From positions 1 through 55,123 of the forward strand of contig JAEZJZ010000109.1 of assembly GCA_023436245.1 (NCBI GenBank): a stretch of DNA of 55,123 bases, written 5' to 3'. Below, piece after piece: positions 39,693 to 46,659 of the stretch. The stretch comes from Bacillota bacterium (lineage in GTDB: Bacteria; Bacillota; UBA994; UBA5500). Made by a program: the position numbers and the translations under genes. Each line of letters opens with the position of its first letter. Position 1 is the first letter of the stretch. The notes beneath the pieces were generated by a model. The model did no database searches. It was not told the DNA's origin and was given only the letters and a program-made list of their open reading frames with translations.

Positions 39693-40443
39693 CCAACTCC
39701 TCCCAGATGCTATTGAAGAAACGTCCGAATGCAGGGGACTTCCTGGCCTGCATCGGCGGTAGACGGTGGGTATCCAACACGATGGGAATGTCAGCCTTGA
39801 CCTGACCGGGGCGCCTGGTCAACACGACCACGCGATCGCACATGGCTACTGCCTCCGGAATGTCATGGGTAACCAGCAGCACCGTCTTGCCGCTTCCGCG
39901 CAGGATGCCGGCCACTTCCTCCTGCATGGTCAACCTGGTCTGGTAGTCAAGAGCGGAGAATGGTTCATCCAAGAGCAGCACGCTGGGGTTGGTGGCCAGC
40001 GTGCGGATTAGGGCCGCGCGCTGCCGCATCCCGCCAGACAGGTGTCGGGGAAAGCTGCGCCGGAACCCACCCAGCCCGTAGCTCTCCAGCATCGTGGTCA
40101 CCGCTCCTTCCTTCTCGGGAGTGCGATTGCCTGTCAATTCCAGCCCCAGGCGGCAGTTGCTCTCGATTGTGCGCCATTCAAACAGGAAATCCTGCTGCAG
40201 CATGTAGCCGACCTCAGCCGTTGGTCCGGTCACCGGTTTGCCATCGATCAGCACCTGACCGCTCGTTGGTTTGATCATGCCTGCTATCAGGGAGAGCAAT
40301 GTGCTCTTGCCGCAGCCGCTGGGGCCGACTATGCCCACGAACTGTCCCACCTCCACTCGCAGGGACAGTTCGTTCACGGCGTGGGTTTCTCCAGAGAGTG
40401 TCATATACTTGAGGGAAACACCCCGCAGTTCTATCTTGGTCAT
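39646..40443 (-). CDS. ABC transporter ATP-binding protein (SsuB/TauB/ThiZ-like)
   Basis: Walker A GPSGCGKST, Q-loop MLQQDFLFEWRT, signature LSGGMRQRAALIRTLA, Walker B VLLLDEPFSALD and H-loop LVTHDI fit the nitrate/sulfonate/taurine ATPase family. GGGGGAG precedes the ATG, 15 bp after the receptor gene. The C-terminal 40 residues overlap the permease start. Confidence 0.94.
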   Translation of the reverse strand: MTKIELRGVSLKYMTLSGETHAVNELSLRVEVGQFVGIVGPSGCGKSTLLSLIAGMIKPTSGQVLIDGKPVTGPTAEVGYMLQQDFLFEWRTIESNCRLGLELTGNRTPEKEGAVTTMLESYGLGGFRRSFPRHLSGGMRQRAALIRTLATNPSVLLLDEPFSALDYQTRLTMQEEVAGILRGSGKTVLLVTHDIPEAVAMCDRVVVLTRRPGQVKADIPIVLDTHRLPPMQARKSPAFGRFFNSIWEELDVHVQPVEMVTEQNH

Positions 40444-40458
40444 TGCTCTCCCCCTAAC

Positions 40459-41472
40459 TCATTTGATGTTGCTGACCGCCTTGTTGGCGAAGACGGTGTT
40501 CACGATCAGGTCATAGTCAACCGGAGTGTCGAGCTCGCCGGCAGTGATCATGATCGTCTGCAGTTGGTCAAACCAAGCCTCGGGCAGAACCGGGTTGCCG
40601 GCCCAAATGTCCAGGTCCTGATAGCGCTGCACGACCGTCGCCAGAATCGCCTGATCTGTGTCAGGGAAGGAGGGGGCGATTACAGCGGCTACCTCGGTTG
40701 GGGTGTGGCTTTGCACCCAGAGTTGTGCCCGGTAGATGGCGTTGGTGAATTTCTGCAACGTCTCCGGGCGCTCCTTGATGAAGCTGGCAGTTGCATGGAA
40801 CGTGGTATACGGCAGGAGCCCGCTGCCTTCACCCAGGGAAGCGACGATGGTACCCGCCTTTGCCTGCTCCAGAATGCTCGGTGACGGCTCCCATAGTTGC
40901 ACATAGTCGCCTGTGCCTTCCTTGAATGCTTGAGCTGTCGCATTGAGGGCGATGCTCTGGATGACTTCCACATCAGCGAATGGCTGGACGCCGTTCTGCT
41001 TGAGGATCCACTCCAGCACCATCTGCGGGACTCCGCCTTTCCGGCCGCCGATGATCACCTGCCCGGCTGTATCAGCCCACTGGAAGTCTGGCTCCGCCTG
41101 CCTACCTACCAGGAAGGAACCATCTCGCTGCGTGAGAGCGGCAAAGGCGATGATCGGATTGCTCGCCCCTTGCTTGGTGGCATAAACCGCCTGTTCTGAA
41201 CCGAAAAGCGCGATGTGCGCGCTTCCGGACAGAATCGCGGCAGCACCTTTGTCCGCGCCCTGGGCCACCTCCAGGGTCACATTCAGTCCCTCTTCCGTGA
41301 AGAAGCCCTTATGTAGTGCAACATACTGCGGCGTGTAGAAGATCGAGTGAATGACTTCGGATAGAACCACTTCCTCCAGCGGTTCATCCTGCTTGTTGAG
41401 TGTGAAGTAGCCAATGGTGCCCGCGATCGCGACCAGCAACACGATGGCAACAGTGAGCATGCGACTTCTCAT
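40459..41472 (-). CDS. NMT1/THI5-like ABC transporter substrate-binding protein
   Basis: Extracytoplasmic receptor of 337 residues. An N-terminal hydrophobic segment (MLTVAIVLLVAIAGTIGYF) lacks a lipobox cysteine, so it is membrane-anchored or cleaved by another route. The fold is shown by FYTPQYVALHKGFFTEEGLNVTLEVAQGADKGAAAILSGSAHIALFG and ATASFIKERPETLQKFTNAIYRAQLWV. Family members bind sulfonates, nitrate or pyrimidine thiamine precursors; no riboswitch of a known class fixes the substrate here. First gene of the operon, with a structured leader. Confidence 0.9.
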   Translation of the reverse strand: MRSRMLTVAIVLLVAIAGTIGYFTLNKQDEPLEEVVLSEVIHSIFYTPQYVALHKGFFTEEGLNVTLEVAQGADKGAAAILSGSAHIALFGSEQAVYATKQGASNPIIAFAALTQRDGSFLVGRQAEPDFQWADTAGQVIIGGRKGGVPQMVLEWILKQNGVQPFADVEVIQSIALNATAQAFKEGTGDYVQLWEPSPSILEQAKAGTIVASLGEGSGLLPYTTFHATASFIKERPETLQKFTNAIYRAQLWVQSHTPTEVAAVIAPSFPDTDQAILATVVQRYQDLDIWAGNPVLPEAWFDQLQTIMITAGELDTPVDYDLIVNTVFANKAVSNIK

Positions 41473-41506
41473 TTCCTGACCCCTTTCTCTCCTTGACCGG
41501 ATTGGC

Positions 41507-41558
41507 GGCCCGTCGGCGCCTCAGGTCTAGTGATCATAGCAATATATGCCGACGGGCC
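41507..41558 (-). promoter_or_regulatory. Leader inverted repeat before the NMT1-type receptor gene
   Basis: GGCCCGTCGGC (41507-41517) and GCCGACGGGCC (41548-41558) can form an 11-bp helix closing a 30-nt loop, about 20 bp upstream of the ribosome binding site on the minus strand. It may be a structured regulatory leader; it does not fit a TPP or other riboswitch that I recognise. Confidence 0.45.
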
Positions 41559-41705
41559 TAGGCGCGTCACTCTCAGCCAACTTCCCGTAAGGCAGCAACA
41601 ACCTGCTTGTCTTGCGGTTCAGCTCAAGATTAGCAGGAACATGGGACAGTGACGCAGAAGTAGTAGCTTTACTACCTCAGCAACTCGAAGAGTTGCGATC
41701 TCAAT

Positions 41706-41736
41706 AAGGCGATTCTTGCTTGCCAAGAATCGCCTT
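41706..41736. terminator. Hairpin in the divergent region 41473-41823
   Basis: AAGGCGATTCTTG-CTTGC-CAAGAATCGCCTT, a perfect 13-bp stem. It has no T-run on either side, so it may be an attenuator or leader element of the TPR-GGDEF gene. The remainder of this 350-bp gap holds no gene that I can see. Confidence 0.45.
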
Positions 41737-41823
41737 GTACCCCCTGTCAACATCTGTGATTAGCCGATGCGGCGGGTGGCGTCAGTCCAGGCAAATGCGA
41801 TACCGTTTAGGGAGGTGAGCGCT

Positions 41824-43452
41824 GTGGCAGTAGACAAATCGCTGGCAATCAATGAAACAGCAATGCAGACGCTGCTCGAAATCGATGAGTTGGTGGAACA
41901 AGCTTGGCGCCTGGAGCGGTCCACTCCTGCCTTGATGTTGACTGCAGCAGAGCATGCTCATCAGCGAGCAGTTGCTGTCGGTTACGCCAAGGGAATAGTT
42001 CGTAGCCTGATCGTGATCGGCAGAGCGCAACTGCGATTGGGCAACTTGACGGAGGCAGAGCGGTACCTTTCGCAGGCGCAGGCGAGCGATGACGTGGATG
42101 ACCTGCTGCAGGCCCAGATTTTCAACGCGCGCGGTATTGTGCATCTCTACTTGAAGATTTGGGACAAAGCCTTTGCCTACTACCAGCAAGGGCTGAGTGT
42201 GGCCAGGCGTATCGGTGACAAGTCCCTGGAAGCAAGGCTACTGAACAACATTGGGGAGATCTATCGCGAACATCGTGATTTTGACACTGCCTTGACCTAC
42301 TACAAGCGAAGTCTGGAGGCGCAGGCCGGGCTGTCCGATTTCAATGCGGCGGCAGTGCCGGTATCCAACCTCAGCCTCACTTGCTTGGAACTGGGGGATC
42401 TGGACCAGGCCGAGCACTACGCGGAAGAAGCTCTCCGTATAGCCGAAGAGAAGAACGATCGGATGATCCAGTCCACCAGCCTGCGCTATCTTGCGATCAT
42501 TGCCAGAAAACGCGGGCAACGCGAACAGGCGATTCAGCATCTGAATGCTAGCTTGGCCATCTATCGCAGTACCCGTGAGATGCTGCACGCGGCCCAGGCG
42601 ATGCTCGAGTTCCACCGGCTCTTCTTCGACGAAGGCAACAGCGAGCTGTCCCTGCAGCATCTGCAGGAGGCTCTGCGGGTTGCTGAAGAGGCTGATTCGC
42701 TACCAGTACGGGTGGAGATTTACACCGAGTTGGCGAAAGTGTACGAGTCACTTGGCGACGTCGAAGCAGCTCTGCGTTACTATAAGCAGCGCCTGCAGGC
42801 GGTCAACGCAATGGAACAGCAGGCGACGGAGCAGCGCTTGCGGGCCTTCAGTCTGCAGGTGGCCATCGACGAGTCTTTCCGGGAGAAGGAAGCCTACCGC
42901 GCCTTGAGTGAGCAATTGGAGGAAAAGACCCGCGAGTTGGCTAGCTTGTCCAATCGGGATGGGCTGACGAACATTGCGAACCGCCGCCACTTTGATCAGT
43001 TCTTGGAGCACACCTGGTTCCAGGCTCTGCGGCAACAGAAGGAGATTTCATTGCTGATGGTCGACGTAGATTGTCTCAAGGAATACAATGACACCTACGG
43101 TCACTTGGCCGGCGATGAAGTGATCAAGCGGATCGCGGAGACGATGCAGCACTGCGTCAAGCGCAGCACGGACCTGGTTGCCCGCTTTGGCGGGGACGAG
43201 TTCGTCGTGCTGCTCGGGGACACGGATGCAGATGGAGCGTTGCATGTCGCCAGGGAGATTCAGCAGGCGGTGGCCGCTTGTGCCATGCGGCAGGCGCCGA
43301 CCGCAGCCAGTGCCAACGTCACGATCTCAATCGGTGTGGCTACTATGGTGCCGACCAGGGACGTGGAACGGTGCGAGTTGATTGCTCGTGGTGACAAGGC
43401 GCTCTACCGGGCCAAGCAGGCCGGCCGAGCTTGTATTGGAGTCAGTTCGTAG
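41824..43452 (+). CDS. TPR-repeat diguanylate cyclase
   Basis: A soluble protein of 542 residues. Residues about 20-320 hold tetratricopeptide repeats (such as LLNNIGEIYREHRDFDTALTYYKRSLEAQ and RYLAIIARKRGQREQAIQHL), a protein-interaction sensor. A coiled coil (FREKEAYRALSEQLEEKTRELASLSNRDGL) leads to a GGDEF domain with an intact RFGGDEF signature and I-site RSTD. GTG 41824 has AGGGAGGTGAG upstream; the longer frame from 41767 is unlikely. A close paralogue with an extra GAF domain lies at 46660. Followed by a terminator. Confidence 0.92.
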   Translation: MAVDKSLAINETAMQTLLEIDELVEQAWRLERSTPALMLTAAEHAHQRAVAVGYAKGIVRSLIVIGRAQLRLGNLTEAERYLSQAQASDDVDDLLQAQIFNARGIVHLYLKIWDKAFAYYQQGLSVARRIGDKSLEARLLNNIGEIYREHRDFDTALTYYKRSLEAQAGLSDFNAAAVPVSNLSLTCLELGDLDQAEHYAEEALRIAEEKNDRMIQSTSLRYLAIIARKRGQREQAIQHLNASLAIYRSTREMLHAAQAMLEFHRLFFDEGNSELSLQHLQEALRVAEEADSLPVRVEIYTELAKVYESLGDVEAALRYYKQRLQAVNAMEQQATEQRLRAFSLQVAIDESFREKEAYRALSEQLEEKTRELASLSNRDGLTNIANRRHFDQFLEHTWFQALRQQKEISLLMVDVDCLKEYNDTYGHLAGDEVIKRIAETMQHCVKRSTDLVARFGGDEFVVLLGDTDADGALHVAREIQQAVAACAMRQAPTAASANVTISIGVATMVPTRDVERCELIARGDKALYRAKQAGRACIGVSS

Positions 43453-43457
43453 GCAAC

Positions 43458-43492
43458 GGCACGAGGGGTGACCCTCGTGCCTATCGTTTTCT
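43458..43492 (+). terminator. Intrinsic terminator
   Basis: GGCACGAGGG-GTGA-CCCTCGTGCC (43458-43481) followed by TATCGTTTTCTT. Confidence 0.85.
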
Positions 43493-43561
43493 TAGGCACA
43501 GACGTAGGCACTAGCGTTGCCTGGATGCGCATAGGCATTGACAACGGAAGGAGGAATTGTG

Positions 43562-44527
43562 ATGGGAAAGGTAATGAGGCGCTTGGGACTTGCCGTCTCC
43601 GTCGCCGCAGCCGGATCGCTGGCAGCCGGTTATCATTTCTGCCGCGTGGCGGTTGCTCGCTCCGAAAAGCAGTTCTTGACCAGTAACCCCGACTTGGCAG
43701 GCACCGGTGATTTGTCAACTGTCAACCGCGGTAGAAATGCCTGGCTGTCAGCACAGGCGGTAGAGGATGTACAGATAGTCAGTCATGATGGGTTGCGCCT
43801 GCACGGACAGTACATCCCGGCGGCAGAGCCGAGTAAGCGCGTCGTGATCCTTGCTCACGGCTATACTTCGCGAGGGGAACACATGGCTACCTTCGCCCGT
43901 TTCTACCAGCAGGAACTAGGCTTTGGCGTGCTGATGCCGGACGCCCGGGGGCATGGTGCCAGTGAAGGCAAGTATATCGGGTTCGGTTGGGCCGATCGTC
44001 TGGACTACCTGCGCTGGATAGATTACATTGTGCAGCGGCTGGGGCCAGAGATAGCAATCGTGTTGCATGGAATTTCCATGGGTGCGGCGACGGTGTTGAT
44101 GACGGCGGGCGAGGAGTTGCCGGGGCAGGTGCAGGCAGTAGTCTCCGACTGCGCTTACTCTTCCGCGGCAGCGCAGCTTGGCTACCAGATGAAGCGAATG
44201 TACCGTTTGCCCAGCTTCCCGATTCTGCCTGCCACAAGCCTGGTGACTAAGTTGAAGGCAGGTTACTTCTTCAGCGAGGCCTCTACGTTGAAGCAAGTCA
44301 GTCGGGTGAAGGTGCCAATCCTGTTCATTCACGGTGATGCAGACACTTTCGTGCCCTATTCCATGGTACATCAGCTCTATCAGGCCTGTCCGACAGCCAA
44401 GGAGTTGTATGTGGTCCCCGGTGCAGGCCACGGTTTGGCCTTCCGCCGGGATCCGGAGCGCTATATCCGCACGGTCGAGCAGTTTATTAATCGCCACCTC
44501 AGCGTGGCGGGTAGCCTTGGGGAATAG
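43562..44527 (+). CDS. Membrane-anchored alpha/beta-hydrolase (YqkD-like)
   Basis: A 321-residue hydrolase with an N-terminal hydrophobic anchor (LGLAVSVAAAGSLAAGYHF). The nucleophile elbow is HGISMGAATVLM (about residue 180), the acid is in LFIHGDADTFVP and the His in PGAGHGLAFR. VILAHGYTSRGEHMATFARFYQQELGFGVLMPDARGHGASEG is typical of the BAAT/YqkD group. AAGGAGG ribosome binding site before ATG 43562. Own terminators on both sides, so monocistronic. Substrate unknown. Confidence 0.9.
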   Translation: MGKVMRRLGLAVSVAAAGSLAAGYHFCRVAVARSEKQFLTSNPDLAGTGDLSTVNRGRNAWLSAQAVEDVQIVSHDGLRLHGQYIPAAEPSKRVVILAHGYTSRGEHMATFARFYQQELGFGVLMPDARGHGASEGKYIGFGWADRLDYLRWIDYIVQRLGPEIAIVLHGISMGAATVLMTAGEELPGQVQAVVSDCAYSSAAAQLGYQMKRMYRLPSFPILPATSLVTKLKAGYFFSEASTLKQVSRVKVPILFIHGDADTFVPYSMVHQLYQACPTAKELYVVPGAGHGLAFRRDPERYIRTVEQFINRHLSVAGSLGE

Positions 44528-44535
44528 GACAAAAC

Positions 44536-44576
44536 GCCGCACAGTGCCCAGAGAGGCATTGTGCGGCTTGCTCATT
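44536..44576 (+). terminator. Probable terminator after the hydrolase gene
   Basis: GCCGCACAGTGCC (44536-44548) and GGCATTGTGCGGC (44555-44567) form a 13-bp stem with one wobble, followed by TTGCTCATT. Confidence 0.65.
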
Positions 44577-44607
44577 CCGTTGCACGCGAGGTAGTTCAGA
44601 GAACGCA

Positions 44608-44747
44608 GGGGTCGCATGCATGCGACCCGCTTTCTCCCCCGCAATAGGCCTTGGATCGACTCGGCATGCGAGACTGCCCAACCTATGCTTCGTAGAGGCT
44701 CGGCATGCCGAGCCTCTCTCTGCCCCGCAGCATGCTGCGGGGTCTAC
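44608..44747. repeat. Cluster of GTAG-type REPs, including a BIME-like inverted pair
   Basis: GGGTCGCATGCATGCGACCC (44608-44627), a decayed ACTCGGCATGCGAG (44659), then GTAGAGGCTCGGCATGCCGAGCCTCT-type palindrome (44692-44717) facing CCCCGCAGCATGCTGCGGGG with GTCTAC (44723-44747). The last two are head-to-head with GTAG at the outer ends. They fill the gap 44528-44876, in which no gene was seen. Confidence 0.85.
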
Positions 44748-44876
44748 GGTAAGAAGAGAAGCGACTCTCTGAGCGCTCTGGCCTGTGTGGTGTGACATAC
44801 CAATGGACATGGGATTATGAATGCTTGCGCCTGAGCGTAGGTCCAGTGGAGATTGACTAGAATATTTCTGTTCTTG

Positions 44877-44885
44877 TGATATGAT
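44877..44885 (+). promoter_or_regulatory. Extended -10 promoter of the deacylase gene
   Basis: TGATATGAT (TGn-TATGAT) in an AT-rich stretch 66 bp before the start codon. TTGACT at 44853-44858 is 21 bp away, too far for a standard spacer. Confidence 0.4.
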
Positions 44886-44950
44886 ATATGCAGAAGTATC
44901 AGTTAATATTTGTACTGTAACTAATTGTCCAGTGAAAGGGGTTCTCTGTT

Positions 44951-46528
44951 ATGTACGACTATATTCTCAAAGGCGGCCTGATCATCGACGGGAGCGGCAA
45001 GCCAGGTTATGGTGCGGACATCGCCATTAAGGACGGCAAGATAGCCAAGATAGAGGCTGAGATTAGCTGCGCTGAGGCCGAGGTGATCGACGTCAGCGGG
45101 TTGGTGGTGGCACCTGGGTTCATCGACATCCATTCCCATTCCGACACAGCCTTCCTAATCGACGAGCGCTGTGAAAGCAAGCTCTACCAGGGTGTGACTA
45201 CGGAAGTGGCGGGCCAATGCGGGTCGACCATCTACCCTTGCCCCGGCGATCGCATGGATAACATCCGCGGCTTTGCCGGCAGCGATTTAGCAGAATTTGC
45301 GTCAGGATCCTTTCAGGAGTTCCTGAACAAGGTGCGGGAGAACGGGAATAAAATGGGCACCAACTTGATCTCCTTGATCGGCCACGGCGCCATCCGTTGC
45401 GGTGTAATGGGCTATGAGAATCGTCAAGCCACGCCTGCCGAGTTGGCGGAGATGCAGCAACTGCTGGATATTGACATGCAGGCAGGAGCCTGGGGGCTCT
45501 CGCTTGGGCTTGGCTACACGCCCGGAGTCTCTTCTGATCAGGAAGAACTGAACGCGTTGGGCGCTGTGGTGGCCAAGTACGACGGAATCGTCACCTCTCA
45601 TATGCGTGATCAAGGCACGAACACCCCGACCTCCCTGGAGGAGATGTATGAGATCAACCGCCAGACAGGCGCTCACGTGCACATCGCTCACTTCAAAGCC
45701 AGCGGCAAGGCCAACTGGGGTCGCGCTCCCGAGTTTGTGCAGCATGTGGCGGACGCCCGTGCCAAGGGGATCAACGTGACCATCGATGTCTATCCCTACA
45801 CCGCCGCCTCTTCCGGTATCACCAATTCATTCCCAAAGTGGGCCATTCGGGGTGGACAGAAGCAGGCCATCGCTCGCCTGCAGGGAGCAGAGCGCCAGCA
45901 GATCATCGACTATCTGAACGAACACTTCCAGACCAAGCAGGATGGAGACGGCTTGTACATGGTGACCACCGGCGGCCGTTATCCGGTCGCTGACGGCAAG
46001 ACCGTGTGGGAGCTCAGTCAGGAGCTGGGTCTTTCCATGGCCGAAACCATCGCCAAGGTGACACTGGAGACAGGCGCTCATTGCACCTGCATCTCCTTCG
46101 CCATGAGCGAGGCGGATGTCGACTACATGCTGGGGCAGAACAACTATGCCATCGGCAGCGACGGGCGCGCCCTGCCGCTCTCCGCTGCGGAGAACGCTGG
46201 CAAGCCCCATCCGCGGAACTACGGTACTTTCCCGCGCTTCCTGCGCCTGGCCCGTGAGAAGGGGCTCTGCTCGCTGGAACTCGCGGTCAACCGCATGACC
46301 AAACTCTCTGCAGACATTCTCGGGCTGACAGACCGCGGGCTTCTGCAGGAAGGCAAAGTGGCTGACATCACCGTCTTTGACCCGGCTAACGTCACGGATA
46401 CGGCTACCTATGCCGATCCGTTCCAGAAGCCAATAGGCATCAAGCACGTGTTCATCAGCGGGCAGCCTGCTTTGCTCGATGGTCAGCAAACCGACCGCCG
46501 TCTGGGACAGTTCATCCTTCGTAAGTAA
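44951..46528 (+). CDS. N-acyl-D-amino-acid deacylase family amidohydrolase
   Basis: TIM-barrel amidohydrolase of 525 residues that releases D-amino acids from N-acyl derivatives or acts on related amides. Metal ligands His61 and His63 (APGFIDIHSHSD), Cys90 in EVAGQCGSTIYP (the metal-bridging cysteine position of D-aminoacylase), and further ligands in IVTSHMRDQG, HVHIAHFKASG and AIGSDGRAL support this. The N- and C-terminal beta-sandwich is complete. AAAGGGG upstream of the ATG. Lies between two paralogous TPR-cyclase genes and ends at REP copy 6. Substrate specificity cannot be read from sequence. Confidence 0.92.
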   Translation: MYDYILKGGLIIDGSGKPGYGADIAIKDGKIAKIEAEISCAEAEVIDVSGLVVAPGFIDIHSHSDTAFLIDERCESKLYQGVTTEVAGQCGSTIYPCPGDRMDNIRGFAGSDLAEFASGSFQEFLNKVRENGNKMGTNLISLIGHGAIRCGVMGYENRQATPAELAEMQQLLDIDMQAGAWGLSLGLGYTPGVSSDQEELNALGAVVAKYDGIVTSHMRDQGTNTPTSLEEMYEINRQTGAHVHIAHFKASGKANWGRAPEFVQHVADARAKGINVTIDVYPYTAASSGITNSFPKWAIRGGQKQAIARLQGAERQQIIDYLNEHFQTKQDGDGLYMVTTGGRYPVADGKTVWELSQELGLSMAETIAKVTLETGAHCTCISFAMSEADVDYMLGQNNYAIGSDGRALPLSAAENAGKPHPRNYGTFPRFLRLAREKGLCSLELAVNRMTKLSADILGLTDRGLLQEGKVADITVFDPANVTDTATYADPFQKPIGIKHVFISGQPALLDGQQTDRRLGQFILRK

Positions 46529-46546
46529 GTTGGGCAGTCGACGCAA

Positions 46547-46573
46547 GTGGAACGGGGACAATCCTCGTTCCAC
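46547..46573. repeat. REP family A, copy 6, shortened
   Basis: GTGGAACGGGGAC-A-ATCCTCGTTCCAC, a shortened relative with a 4-bp deletion; AAG and CTT extend the stem and TTTC follows, so it may terminate the deacylase gene. Confidence 0.75.
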
Positions 46574-46659
46574 TTTCGGTCTACCGCAACTAATCCGCCC
46601 GGACGACAGTATTAGGTCACGAAACTCAGGGCTGCTCATAAACGCTGGAGGTGCTATCT

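Noticed and set aside
41473..41640. TPP riboswitch before the NMT1-type receptor gene
   Set aside because: A GGCTGAGAG word occurs on the minus strand, but the GAACCTGATC block and the rest of the TPP core are missing.
44828..44885. TTGACT at 44853 as -35 box of the deacylase promoter
   Set aside because: The 21-bp spacer to TATGAT is too long; the extended -10 alone is reported.
7995..46573. CRISPR array made by the repeated 29-bp palindromes
   Set aside because: Copies are kilobases apart at gene gaps, not regularly spaced, and no cas gene is present; they are REP elements.
45827..46639. 270-codon minus-strand frame
   Set aside because: Antisense to the D-aminoacylase gene; no homology pattern.
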